Source of the DNA: Hyaloperonospora brassicae
Taxonomy: Eukaryota; Oomycota; Peronosporomycetes; Peronosporales; Peronosporaceae
DNA: 64,000 nt
NCBI GenBank assembly: GCA_947650285.1
Contig: CANTFL010000332.1
Coordinates: 186,001 to 250,000 of the forward strand
Direction of reading: 5' to 3'
The position numbers and the translations under genes are program-made. Below, in pieces: positions 11,368 through 22,892 of this stretch (positions within the stretch are counted from its first letter, which is position 1; each line of letters opens with the position of its first letter). The notes under the pieces were generated by a model. It did no database searches and was not told the DNA's origin. It worked only from the letters and a program-made list of their open reading frames with translations.

Positions 11368-12309
11368 TTAGTCCTCGTGTTTTGCAGGTTGCAACCCCTT
11401 CGGCACTTCTGGCTTATGAAAATTTAGCCATAAGAAAAGGGAAGATTCTCTTAAGTCCTTATGTTTCTTAGCCATTTCGACGAATTTGACCAAATCCTCC
11501 TGTCGTTTGCCCTTGACCAAACGATCCACCGCTTGACGAGGGAATAAGAAGTCTGGATTCAATGCAAGATTCCATACGGGTGGTTCTTTAGACGTAGTCC
11601 ATTCCGCGTCCAAAACAAACTTGAGCCAGAATACTGCGGCTTCTGGTGACTTCGCAAGCGCGTCTTCGGCTTCTAGACCGAGGAGCCCGAAAGCATCAGC
11701 AGGGCTTACTTCGTTCTGCAAAAACAGACCGTACAATTGACTCGGCTCGTGTAACAACACTTCACTGATTGCTGATTGTAGTGATTCGTAAACCACGGAG
11801 TTCACGGCCTTATGGTCCGGCAGCAGCATCTTCACCACGTCCGTGCTCCCATGGCTCATTTTGAGATACTGCATCGCCTCTTTGATTTCCTCAGATTTAG
11901 GATGGACACGAATGTACTCCATCCAAACTTTGAAGATGTCAAGGTCCAAGTCAGCTTTGTCGAGATTGAGCCTCCCAAACACTCTCCATGGGTGGAGTTT
12001 GGCGGCTGTATCTTTCGCTATTATATCCTTTACCATCACATCCGACAAATAGCCACGATCCTCGCCCTTGTGAAGCATGCGGTCGGTTTCGTATGGTGTC
12101 GAAAGCCTCGGAGCATCGGACGCTGTCATGTGCTCCACTGAGCCATGTGACTGCACAAGTCTGCGCTGGTCGGACTTGGCCTCATCATGGCGCAGCTGAC
12201 GTAGCTTAGTAGCAGTCGGACTCGTTTGGTGGTTGTCGGCCAGTGGCCCGGCGGAGGATTCCGTGAGGAGGCCGCCGAGAGCAGCAGCCACAATGCATAG
12301 TCTGCGCAT
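11368..12309 (-). CDS. RxLR-type secreted effector candidate with WY/LWY-like repeats
   Basis: A 313-residue protein, counted from the ATG at 12309. The frame stays open for 17 more codons upstream, but the internal start gives a clean signal peptide (MRRLCIVAAALGG, likely cleaved after ESSA at residue 20). The motif RQLR is at 37-40 and a degenerate dEER-like GEDR at 82-85, the usual spacing for oomycete host-translocated effectors. The mature C-terminal part is helical, with two repeats of the LDKADLDLDIFKVWMEYI kind that resemble WY/LWY modules of Peronosporales effectors. Such proteins act inside host plant cells on varied targets; this target is unknown. The start region is nearly identical to the partial gene at 63965. 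No intron is seen. Confidence 0.8.
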   Translation of the reverse strand: MRRLCIVAAALGGLLTESSAGPLADNHQTSPTATKLRQLRHDEAKSDQRRLVQSHGSVEHMTASDAPRLSTPYETDRMLHKGEDRGYLSDVMVKDIIAKDTAAKLHPWRVFGRLNLDKADLDLDIFKVWMEYIRVHPKSEEIKEAMQYLKMSHGSTDVVKMLLPDHKAVNSVVYESLQSAISEVLLHEPSQLYGLFLQNEVSPADAFGLLGLEAEDALAKSPEAAVFWLKFVLDAEWTTSKEPPVWNLALNPDFLFPRQAVDRLVKGKRQEDLVKFVEMAKKHKDLRESSLFLWLNFHKPEVPKGLQPAKHED

Positions 12310-12469
12310 GATGTGTAACGCGGTGAGCCTGTTACGTGTCCTCGACATAAGATGAGGCAATCAGAATGTTATCGAAATTGACAATATTCACCAGTATGTT
12401 TCTTGCTAAGCAAATGAGGATGAGAGTATTACCTCCAAAGGGAATAATTAGCATCTCTCGACTTAGTGG

Positions 12470-12570
12470 CCAATTTAGTCCAATATATCAACCAACTGAA
12501 CCCCCACTCGATTCTAGACCGCGCAATGGGTGGTGAGCAAAGCAAGTCCGCATACTTTGACTAGCAAGTG
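12470..12570 (-). repeat. Possible LTR fragment
   Basis: Read on the minus strand, this piece contains TGCTCACCACCCATTGCGCG followed by a GGTTGATAT-like segment. It resembles the middle of the solo LTR at 34338-34802 and the LTRs at 54675 and 62273. Only about 100 bp is recognisable, so the call is weak. Confidence 0.35.
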
Positions 12571-14751
12571 CGTTATTTTGTTCTACCCACTTTCTGATGA
12601 TTTGGTGCTTTTTAGTTTTCTCGTCTTGTGGTACACTATTTAAGCTCGCGATTATTTGGTGCATTTTATATATCCTTTTCTGGGAAACTAGCAGTCACAA
12701 AACGTCTTCTTCTCTGCCTTCGACCGCTTGAGCAGACTCAGGGGCTCACATTGATCTAACGAGTAGTTGCAGCCATGTACGCTCAATACTGCGTAGGATA
12801 AAGAGGGCCAACGTACACAGGAACGAAGGCTCCCCACCAACGACAAGTATTGGACATGACCGTCACTTGTCGCTGTATCAATGCATATGGCTATAAACAA
12901 AGATGTGTGCTCTGAATACCGCAGGATGCCATGAGTCGAGTACGTGAACTTTAGTAGTTGACCACATGCTTCTCGATATTATCCTTATACACAATGAGCC
13001 AAGTGATATATACATGTGAGTACAGCAAGCATGCGTCAGACTTTCTAAACACCTACAGCCGGTCGTTGTGTACACGCTTCTTCGTTTAAGTTATCGACCC
13101 ACTACTACATGTGCTGCACTTACATGTATCACTTCGCCAAGGCTGCAAACAAAATGTCGTCCTCTTTCCATGACGCACAGCGGATACGGCTTGTGTCATG
13201 TATAAGGGGAATTTGTAGAGGAGGCGATCATGGATTATGTTTGCGACGACATTTTCACACAAAAGTGTTGAATGTCTGCCCTTCATAGCAGTAAGTGACA
13301 ACATCTGAAATGAAGTCGGACCAAGTTACTGCACAGAACAGCGGTCAAGCTATAGTTACTCGGCTTGTTGGTGGCTACGCATCGGCAATGCTACGAAGTC
13401 GAGGTCATCCATGGTACCATTTTAAAATTTCAGCTTCGTATGCTCAAAATGCGCGTTTTGGTCCGCCACGAGATGTTGTACTATATTGCGCCGACTGTGG
13501 TAGCGACTAGTGTATTGCGAGGGAGCGCCGCCTTTGACTGGTGTTGCCGATCCAGGATATCAATGACATTGCGAACGTATAGAGTAATAGAACTTGTTGG
13601 CGCGTCAAAATCGTGAAATGCCTATGAAGACTGTTTGGATTCGTGAATGAAGCATTTTCACATTTTCACGATACAGACTTCTGTTTATCTGTCGTTTCCA
13701 GGTGAGAATGAGTCGGACACTGAGATAGCAACAGCCTTGTATGGGAATTGATTCAACTTGTAAAGGTATTTGCTCTACCTACAATCAGTCCTGACGTCAA
13801 AATCGGCCTTTTAGGCCCAATCTTCGGACATGGTTCGTCGCAAAATGAGCAACCAGAACCCGCTACAAGCTTTAAGGTTGTCGATGAAAGACGAAAGCGA
13901 AGCAAAGGCTAAAATTGCATTGCTTCCAGATACAAAAATGTGCGAAATAGTTCTAAAAAACGTCTTTCATTAGGCCGCATTTCGTCATCATACCGTTCAG
14001 CGCCGCGCACTGAGGGACTTCTTGCAAGCTTGTGCTCTTCACGATTGCATTGCTTTTTAGCACCCCACAAATAATATTTGCTTCAGCAGGTGCTTTGCAG
14101 ATGATTAGATCTGTGTCAACTTAACCACGAAATGAATCCTATGTGAACGGGCGCACTAATCGAAATCACGTCGCAGATTCGTTCCAGATATCATGAAGGC
14201 GCTGTATTGCAAAGCTGATTGCGTCATCTTCTGCTTGATTGACGAGCCTGTGACATAAAAGTTGCCATCACATACAAATTGGCCGTTGAATGAGTGTTCA
14301 AACCACTGTGGAGCTCTATCACAATGCATCATTCTGGACGGCTAAATCCAGTCACGATATGCCGATCAGAGACGAAACACTTCGACTTTGCTGATTTTTT
14401 CTGCAGCACAAACACGGAGATGCACGTTAAGTAACATGCGCGTTGTGGCAGATATGCGATTCGCATGTTCAACACACTTGTAATGAGTTCAAATTAATTA
14501 ATATCGCGTGCAAAAGCAGTAGCAACGACAGTATGAGCAGCGTATGTCGGCACGTATCGCAGTGTACGACTCGAGCAGATGGATGCAAAGAAATCGACAA
14601 AAGCCGATTCTCCGCCAACCCGACTCTCCACAACGATACCACCAGCAACCAAACTCCACTCCTTTGTCATCGCTACCCCAACACACGTTATGTCTATGTG
14701 TTTTGGCAAATAATCAAATAGCCCCAAGCAATCTGTGGAGCAATAGTTAAC
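12571..14751. other. Intergenic stretch without a recognisable gene
   Basis: No open frame above about 100 codons and no recognisable domain on either strand. The composition is AT-richer than the flanking genes and looks like decayed repeat. Confidence 0.5.
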
Positions 14752-16620
14752 TTAACCGAAAAAGCCAAAGCGATCGGGTGCAAACTTCGTCATGTCCAGT
14801 TGTGGGCGTCGTCCACTAATCTCATCAGCAATCAACGCCCCTGCTCCGAACGAAAGTGTCCATCCCTTTGAACCGTGACCGGCATTAACGTGCAAATTCC
14901 GAATCTTCGTACGACCGACGAGGGGCACGTCGTCCGCTGTTACCGGACGCCAGCAAGTGTGTGTCTGTATCTTGGTCACGTCCAGATAACCGTCTGGAAA
15001 CATGACCGTGGCTTGTGCCAAGAGCCAGTCGTACCGCTTTTTTTGATTTCGCGGCGAATCTTCGTCCGTCTTTTTCTGACTCACGAAATCTACACCGCCC
15101 GATATTCGCAGCAAGGACTTGCCCAGCGGTGCAACAAGTGCATGTCCACCAGCACAGACATTGTGGATAGGAGCACGGAAGCCTGCAGCCACGGGAACGG
15201 ACAACACATATCCCTTCACGGAATACAGTGCCAGTTTCACTCCTGCTCGTTTTGCCACAGGAGCCGTCGAATTTCCAAGGGCCAGGACAAACTCATCTCC
15301 TTCAATGAGCGACCCTCTCCGTGTCTGTAATGCAATCACTGACGATTTGTCCGTCAAGATGTGCTGCACTTCAGTATTGAACCGGAACATCACCCCTTGT
15401 CGCATACACAAGCGGTACAGTGATTGACACATTTTATGTACGTCGCCACTTGTTCCAAATGCTGACAGGATAGCTCCTGGGGCATAAACCTCTGACCGCA
15501 GCGCGGGTTCAAGATTACGGGCCTGCGTCGCATTAAGTGGTTGCAAGTCCATGCCTAGTTCCGATAAATGCGCGCTTCGATCGCTTTGTAGCGTCACTTG
15601 TAACTCGCTGTGATTTCGAAAAATCTCAATCGTGCCTTGGGCGGTTTGGTCCATCACCACTTCTCCTTTCTTGGTGTTGGCCTGCAGCTCACGCAGCTTC
15701 AGCATACTGTAGAACCCCAACTCGCGGATCGTGCGGCAGTGTTCATTCGACCGACCTTTTTTCGAATTGTGCCAAAACTGGAGCCCCCACTTCCAAAACT
15801 TTGCGTCTCGAAAAGCCGACATTTCAATTTTCATGGGCTTTTCTCGCGACGGCCACTTGGCCACCGATCCCCGCGCTGGTCGCACCGAGACAGTAATATC
15901 CCTCGACGAACTGGATGCGGCAGCTGCCGAAAGCCGTTCATCGTCCGTCGTGCCACTGCTGCCATCTGCTACTGCAGCAGCTGCTGTTGCTGCGGTCGCA
16001 GTAGCACTTGCGTGGCGAAATTGCTTTCCTTTGCGGAGGTTCGTCATGTCCGAGCGACTGGCGTAGAGCGCGGGGTCGAGGAACCCGCCGTTGCAGAAAC
16101 TCACTTGCGTGCCCACGCCCCGCTCCTTCTCGACACACAGCACCTCGTGGCCCTGTTTTGCCAGATAGTAACAGGTCGTGAGCCCGATAATACCGGCGCC
16201 GCACACGATCACGCGCTTCATCTGCCGTCGCTGGTTTAGGCCGGGGATCGGCTCTAGTTTCATGTTCTCGGGCAGCAGTGGGATCCGCATGGGCGGCGGC
16301 CGCGAGTAATCGATCGGCGGCAGCCGCTCCCCGCCTTCCAGCGACGTCACTGGCGGCAGCGTCCGGTGCACGACACTCACCAAGTGGTCCCGGAGGTGCG
16401 GCGGCAGCTCAAGCGCAGTGCCACTCGCGTCGTCCACAGAGGCGGCGTCCGAGTAGCCGCCGGACGAGCTCGTGGACGCCAACCGGTCGCGCCACACGCG
16501 TTTGTTCTCGCCCAAGAGCCGGCGACCCGCAGCGGTCTCCATGTCCATCACCGGGTGCCCGTCGTCCTCTACAGCGCTGTGGGAGCCCATTCGCCGCACA
16601 GGACGTGCGCTGGTCGACAC
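14752..16620 (-). CDS. DadA-like FAD-dependent D-amino-acid dehydrogenase
   Basis: A single-exon protein of 622 residues. After a low-complexity N-terminus of about 130 residues comes the dinucleotide-binding motif VIVCGAGIIGLTTCYYLAKQG (GxGxxG Rossmann fold for FAD), then QVSFCNGG, which matches the SFANAGQ region of bacterial DadA. The C-terminus NAGHGSKGWTLSFGAGALIA, followed by a short basic tail, is also DadA-like. Known family members oxidise D-amino acids to 2-oxo acids and pass electrons to a quinone. An insert rich in Ala/Ser/Thr (about residues 200-250) interrupts the family alignment and is probably a surface loop. The start at 16620 is the first ATG; the N-terminal extension is Ser/Arg-rich and shows no convincing targeting peptide. 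The substrate is inferred from family only. Confidence 0.85.
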   Translation of the reverse strand: MSTSARPVRRMGSHSAVEDDGHPVMDMETAAGRRLLGENKRVWRDRLASTSSSGGYSDAASVDDASGTALELPPHLRDHLVSVVHRTLPPVTSLEGGERLPPIDYSRPPPMRIPLLPENMKLEPIPGLNQRRQMKRVIVCGAGIIGLTTCYYLAKQGHEVLCVEKERGVGTQVSFCNGGFLDPALYASRSDMTNLRKGKQFRHASATATAATAAAAVADGSSGTTDDERLSAAAASSSSRDITVSVRPARGSVAKWPSREKPMKIEMSAFRDAKFWKWGLQFWHNSKKGRSNEHCRTIRELGFYSMLKLRELQANTKKGEVVMDQTAQGTIEIFRNHSELQVTLQSDRSAHLSELGMDLQPLNATQARNLEPALRSEVYAPGAILSAFGTSGDVHKMCQSLYRLCMRQGVMFRFNTEVQHILTDKSSVIALQTRRGSLIEGDEFVLALGNSTAPVAKRAGVKLALYSVKGYVLSVPVAAGFRAPIHNVCAGGHALVAPLGKSLLRISGGVDFVSQKKTDEDSPRNQKKRYDWLLAQATVMFPDGYLDVTKIQTHTCWRPVTADDVPLVGRTKIRNLHVNAGHGSKGWTLSFGAGALIADEISGRRPQLDMTKFAPDRFGFFG

Positions 16621-19600
16621 TCACTGCGCGTTGGGACGTCGTTCGTTTGCTGCCGACGCCACCGCCGCCCGCCACTCGCTCGCTCCTTAGTTACGTATAT
16701 GTATCGCGCGCTCTCTCTGTATGTCTCTCTCTCTGTGGCTGGCGGGAGGTCGTCTTCGATTCAGTTGTGCGACGACCGACCGACCGACCGACAGTTCGAG
16801 TGGGTCGTCACAACCTGCAGAGAGGCTCTTTTCTCCGCCTCGGAATATTGGGAAAACGAGGCCGCAAGGAGCAGAATGACCAATCAGCGATGGCTTTAGC
16901 TGGTCGGAGCCAATCAAAAGCCGCGATAGTGCTCGCCTGTGCGCGTGCGGTGACAAGTCAGAGGCCCTGCTGCGAATTGACAACGCTGTTAACACGTGGG
17001 AGTCGGGGGGGGAGGGGGGGAGGGAGGGAGCGCCCCGTGCCCGATGGCGCCAGTCCAGCGCTTGCCCGCGACCGCACGACTGGCAAAAACTCGCAAGACG
17101 TCATAACGCTATAGCACCGGTACAAAGTCCTATCATGGAAACCACTTGCTGCGGGTACATTGTACTTGCCATCATCGGCTTCTGGGCCCTTTTTCGGACA
17201 GCATTGCGACTCGCTTCGTTTCGTGACTTGTGGTGGTTAAAGCTTTGAAGCGCACTGTCTTTGGCATAAAAGACGCTACGGGACACCCCGAGAGACGGCG
17301 ATGCGCTCGTTCGCCTGCTCTAACTCCAGTGGCGCACGTGCTCTGGCTCTAGAAACTGCGCTGGGAACTCGCCTCAGTGGGACACAGCCGCGAAGTTGCC
17401 AGCTACAGCTCTTGGCAAAGCAGTTCGACGCGCAGATTGTTTGTGCGGCAGTGCGACGTCGCGCATGACCAATAGCGGATAGACTCGGCACTGAAACGTG
17501 TGCTGGACGAAAAGGCCCGCACAGCTCGGTCCAATCGACGAGCAACCGCCTCGTGACGCCCTTTATCGTGCGCACGGATTCTCTCTCGTCTCTCTCTCTC
17601 GCTCTCGTAACGCATACCATCCACATGCGTGCCATGGCTTGCCCGATGGAGTGGGGCCTTTTTCGTTTCACTCGACTTGTCGGTCAACTGCGATCGGGTG
17701 TTCGGGTTATGGGCCCGACGATCGAGTGGATCGGACGGTGACAGGTGACAAAACCATGTGCGGGTCCCGTTTCTCGCCGACCAGCCTACTTGACAACATC
17801 ATCACAAGCTGTCGTGACGCCGGTGACATCTACACCGGCTGCAAACAATAAGCGGCCAATGGACTGCCGTGAGCTCTGCGGCAAAGATGCGCTTGTTTTC
17901 AACGGGTGGCGCATAGCCTCGACGGACGCAAAGTAATGCGGAGACTTATGAGACAGACCCATGATCGTCGCCATTGGTACCGGCTCTGTTAAAATGCTTA
18001 TTCTCTGTCGCATATGATTTGTCGCGGCAAAAATGGGCGGTGCGATATGCTAAATTAGAAAAATGTAATATCGCAGTTCGACTGAGCTGGAAAGTGAGAC
18101 ATAGTAAAAGCGGTGTTACTTATAGACCTGCTATTTCGTATTTTTGTCGACAGGTTGATCGATCGTTTTCTTGACTTGATTGCCAATGCAAGAGTAACCT
18201 TGTGTGTGATGCGGTATATGGTGTGTATTTTGACTCGCAAACTCGAGTCCAAACGTTGAGTTAAATAACTTTATCTTTGCACAAGATAAAATGGTCACCT
18301 TTCGATTTTGTAAATTGAACATCTGCATTTTTGTGTAATTCTTATCAGCTTCTTTAGTCTCAAGATTTATTGAGCCCCTGCATCAGGCCCAGTTGTCCTT
18401 CGCAGTGTACATACATTGCGGTTATTGCGCATTGTAGCGGTATCGAATACAACATGTTTGATTATGTTCTACGAGTTTCGTATATAGATCATGACTGTCA
18501 ACGCGACCCATCTTCTGTGACTTATACAAAGTAGATTGTGAGTGATAGTCGAAGTGTTCGGGTCGAAAAGAGCTGCGTTTATCTATCTCTAAATCAAAAT
18601 GTCAATATCAATTGCTTATAAGTCCATTTTGGTGCCAGGATACTTACATTTAGTCGTGGTTGAGGTGATCTTTTTAGCTTAATCGCTAGCAGCGGCGTCC
18701 AACGAAATACTACAAGCACAAATTGTTTATCTGGACTTCACAAAGAGAATATACAAAGCCTATATTGGCGACATAGTGTACGCGTTATGCAGTACTTAAT
18801 ACATCAGTTCGATCGAAAATGAGCTTGGTGAGCTCTTGTCGTGCACATTTATTACAATGGGATTGGCATAACGACTCGCTAAATTTAAAAGCGGGTAGTT
18901 GTGCTTGTTGGGACTATAACAAGTGGTAAACGGAATATAAGACAATGTACGTGCACTTCAAAAGGTAGCCAGTCTTCTTGCGAAACATACGATTGAGCTT
19001 ATCACGACTTGTCGTAACTAAGTACTGCGTCGCCGATAAATGAATTAGTTGCTTTCTGTCGCGTAAGGGTGACCGCTAATTAAGTCAGTCTTTTATTCGC
19101 ACAAAATAGACACCGATTGTAGAATCTCGCACAATGAGGTCGCTTTGTCAAGGCTTTGTTTCGTGATGTAATGCGGATTCGTACACAAGTGAAACTGGAT
19201 GCTAATATACGCCGTACTTGTAATAGGATTGACCATTGGTCTTCATTTTACCTCAAATTTGGATAAAAAACGCAGCCAGATCGAGGGACTCAGCAATAAT
19301 TGATGCTTAGGTCTCTCCTTTTAAAACACACTTTTATCGAAAAATGTGATGGGTATCAGCATGAGCTGCTCTTCCTTTTCACACTTTGATTGATCTGCAT
19401 CACCTTGTCCAGAAGACTGACGTTAAATGTAGCTACTTATGCATCGCCGGCGGCTCGTCAGCAGTTGTAATATTTCCCATGAGTATGTTTTCCATTTGTT
19501 TTCTTATATTGTATCGAATGCTTATTGCAATGTCTTCTGCAGAAGAAAATTTATGAATGTGATCACAGTTCAACAACTAAAGTGAATCATTGCGAGTCGT

Positions 19601-20954
19601 TAGTTTACAGTGACATTGTAACGTGCAGCTGCTACTACTAATGGGTGTTAAGTGTGCCTTAAACACGTCGATCATCGAGAGAGGGAACCACTCTGTCCAA
19701 AGCACGACCTATTCAGAAAAGCTTTCCGTCGATACCGAACCTTGACTTTGTCCATTCAAAGGTCAGAAGGCTAAGCGGCGCGGCCAATACAAACGCGAAG
19801 CGGACGTAGCTCGTGCTTGAACATACCCGTCAATCCAAACACTTATCAGACGCATTTCAAGTTTCGTTTTGCCGTTGCGTGCAGTTGTTCCCGTTATGTG
19901 CCTTGTCAGTAAGTGAAGGAGAAATTTTGCCAGCGCAGTAAGCCACAATGTGATGACACCGCTCGTGCTATCACACTGTACGCGAGATTACCGACTTGCC
20001 TCCAAGTACATGTATGCGATTGCTGGCTGGAAACTCGCGCAGACTACAATTCCTGAGAAGCTCAATATTGCTGTGATGAAAAGAAGCAGCGAGATAGATC
20101 GCTTTGTTGATCTTCAAACGAGCTCCTCGATGCTTTGCAACTTTATCTTGCTTAATCAGATTCAATTCGCCAACCACCGACATTAACTTTTGAGCGGTCT
20201 CAAGGCGCTAGCAAGAATCTTTGCCCACGACTAACTTGTGAATGACCGGAAGCCACGCCGCTCGATATCACTAACTCTCGATATATGTGTGGCAGTCTTT
20301 CTTATCGGCAATTAAAACAGGGGTGAATCGAGATGCTGGACAGATAATTGGTGATAAAGTCGGCTCTTTGCGAGTTCAACAACTCGTTTTGTTATATGTA
20401 TTGAATGGCAACTATTTCTCGCTACGACTGCCGTAAAATAATGACAAAAAGATGGTCACGGTTCCAATGATTGGGTCGAACAATGATAGGACTACCAGGT
20501 CTACACCAATGATGTCTGGTTCTGTGATGAATGCGAGGACTGGTGTACAAGCTCTCATTATGCATGAGATCGCGGGTACATCAAACTCAAGTGTTGACTC
20601 TTGACATCGCTTTGCGCGAAAAGTGCCGTAAATAAGGAGCAAACACTGAGCACACTCGCGTCGGACGTAAAGACTGTCACACTGATGCAAACGATCACCA
20701 TTTTGCTGGACAAGACTTGTGCGCGTAACTAGTAACTATGGCCAAGCAGCCACGTCAAGTCTTTGATCGACAATGATGTTGTCCATCCATAACTTCTGGG
20801 GATAATATTGTCGAAGGTCGCGCCAGCATCATGGTCTCTTTTTCAATGCTTGGCAGGTGAGTACACAAAGACACGTAGCTGCTCAGAGAATACGTGGTCT
20901 GCACAGTTGTGCTCACAACACGCGTCGGTTAGCCACATACTTGCTGTTGTGTCA
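16621..20954. other. Long intergenic stretch without a supported gene
   Basis: The first 400 bp upstream of the dehydrogenase start is GC-rich and should hold its promoter. It includes a CCGA tetranucleotide run near 16778-16792 and a poly-G/A patch near 17006-17030. From about 18000 on the sequence is AT-rich, with only short frames and no recognisable domain. I see no RNA gene and no clear mobile element. Confidence 0.5.
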
Positions 20955-21644
20955 TCAATGTGTTACCTGCGCTGACGAAGTAAGACCTGGTCTCGTTGCC
21001 CAAGCCCAAAGACTATAATCTGACTCGCCTCGATCCACACCGCCAGCGTTCCGCATGGTAGACAGCGACTGTAATGTAATGATTAGCATTGGCTCGTTGT
21101 CCACAACGGCATCATTATGTATACTATTACAGCAAATGGTCAATACTGAGCAATATATCGCACGCGTAGACGACAAGCCAGCGTCATGGAGTGATGGATG
21201 ATGCATAACCTTCTCAAGAAGCGTGCAATTCATCGGACAGCTATTTTCGGGCGTTGCAAGTCTTTGTGCGTGAACGACAGACTTGCGTTGAAGCACGAAT
21301 GTGTCGTTTCTGCGGACTTGCAATGATGTTTCTGGATGTCCGCCAAACGCGTCAGCCACGAAGGAAAGATGTTTTGCGATATGTATGTTGGCTACGCCAG
21401 AAGAGCACACGGCCTGCATCAAGAAATGGTGGCCATCGAAAACTTCTGTTGGTATCTTCTTTAGCGTCACGTACAGGAACGCAAAATTTATTTCGTAGAA
21501 GTCGTTGGCTAGCGTTGTATCGATGCGCACTGCGTTTGTGCTACATTTGCTTGTCGTAATCGTACTTGAGACAGCTACGTGCTCTTCCGGAACACCTACT
21601 TCTTCAAGTGCAGACACGCTCGATGCAAACCACGTAACAAACAA
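20955..21644 (-). pseudogene. Secreted-protein-like reading frame lacking a usable start
   Basis: An open frame of about 230 codons begins with a hydrophobic stretch (LWFLFVTWFASSVSA) that looks like a signal peptide, followed by a Cys-containing soluble region with no family I recognise. No ATG lies in frame: a TGA sits just upstream of the hydrophobic codons. An ATG at 21666 is in another frame and meets a stop after two codons, so the start looks lost through a small indel, or it lies in an unrecognised upstream exon. The frame begins about 40 bp past the stop of the cyclin gene on the same strand. It could also be a chance frame. Confidence 0.3.
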
Positions 21645-21686
21645 AAACCAGAGTTGATTAGCTCATTTTGTATTCCTTGCCGCTAC

Positions 21687-22892
21687 TCATAGACTTTTCG
21701 AGTATAGTTCATTTTTCACTGCCGCACTTCGTTCTTCGAGCCGCTTCGAGTTGGGCGGATCCACACGCATCGTGTAGTTATACCGACGTCGAAAGTCTTT
21801 TTTCTCCGTCAGTGACCGCAGGGCAAAATAGTACTTGGCATACACGGTCGCGGAAATATAAAGATCCCACTGGATGTGGTGCAGGAACAGTCGCTCGAGT
21901 CGGTTGATCGACTGCAGCGAAAATTGCGGATAAATATTGCTGATCTCGACATTCCACGAGCTCAGATCTTGCCACACTTTCGACGCCAACAACAGTCCGC
22001 AAACCACAATCGGTCGCCACGTGGCCGCTAGCAAGGGAACATTCGCTTGCTCCATCAAGCGTTCGATATAAATGAGACACACAATGGTGCACTCGGCACT
22101 TAGTTGGGCCTTGTTGAAAAGGTTCTTGCAAAACCGAAAGATTTCGTCCACGCTTGGCACATGTCGTTTCGACGTGATCTTTGCCATCCTATACACTGTC
22201 ATGGGATGCACTCGCGGGAACCGCACAAACGTATACTTATACTGTGGCGTGACGAAATGTTCTTCCAGAAACGTTTCCTCCACGGGTAACTCCATCAGTC
22301 TTGGAGACGACATGCTGCTGGCATTCGTCTTCCGTACCGCTTCGTGTGTGTCTCCAGTTCCATTCGCGTCAAAGTTATGACCCATAGCTTCTGCAGTATT
22401 CCCTGCTCTTTCTTCCGTCGAAGAACTAGGGGATGGACAGTCCGTCGACACCCGGTCTTCGGATGTCGTGAGCGCAGACACAGCTGCAGCAATGGCACTG
22501 GAGATACCACTACCTCCAGAGTGGCCGCTCCGTTGCTGCTCGCGCGACCGCTTCTCGCAGCGCCGTATGTGCTGGTACAGCACGACGCTCACTCGTCGCA
22601 GGAAGTCGTCATAATTCGGCTGTGCAATCGAAGAGGCAGAACTCGGCGGCGCGAGACTCGTGCTGCTCACCACGCGGTCATCCGGTTTGCGGTACCGCAG
22701 GGAGCTCGTCTCGCTCAGCCGGGGGGTGAACACCGTGTGGGTCGGCTGGAACACGGGCTGGAACCGCACGCGCTTGTTGTCGTCTCCTCCGGGCGGCGTC
22801 CCGTCCTCCACAGAGCTCGGGAGCAACGGCGAAAGCGACGCACTGAGCGCAGCGTCTGCCATACGACTAGTGCTGCGAGTGTTTACGACCAT
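21687..22892 (-). CDS. Cyclin-Y-like protein
   Basis: A protein of 401 residues from the ATG at 22892 (MVVNTRSTSRM). The frame is open further upstream, but that part is low-complexity and probably 5' leader. The first 190 residues are Ser/Pro-rich and likely disordered. The cyclin box covers roughly residues 240-370: FCKNLFNKAQLSAECTIVCL, IYIERL, WRPIVVCGLLLASKVWQD, WNVEISNIYP and a final SATVYAKYYFALRSL. This layout matches cyclin Y/CCNYL rather than mitotic cyclins. In animals cyclin Y recruits and activates CDK14/16 (PFTK/PCTAIRE kinases), often at membranes through N-myristoylation. The N-terminus chosen here has no MG start, so membrane anchoring is not supported. No intron is seen. Confidence 0.85.
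   Translation of the reverse strand: MVVNTRSTSRMADAALSASLSPLLPSSVEDGTPPGGDDNKRVRFQPVFQPTHTVFTPRLSETSSLRYRKPDDRVVSSTSLAPPSSASSIAQPNYDDFLRRVSVVLYQHIRRCEKRSREQQRSGHSGGSGISSAIAAAVSALTTSEDRVSTDCPSPSSSTEERAGNTAEAMGHNFDANGTGDTHEAVRKTNASSMSSPRLMELPVEETFLEEHFVTPQYKYTFVRFPRVHPMTVYRMAKITSKRHVPSVDEIFRFCKNLFNKAQLSAECTIVCLIYIERLMEQANVPLLAATWRPIVVCGLLLASKVWQDLSSWNVEISNIYPQFSLQSINRLERLFLHHIQWDLYISATVYAKYYFALRSLTEKKDFRRRYNYTMRVDPPNSKRLEERSAAVKNELYSKSL

Noticed and set aside
15537..16239. Long plus-strand frames opposite the DadA-like gene
   Set aside because: Antisense shadows of a GC-rich gene with clear FAD-binding motifs on the minus strand.
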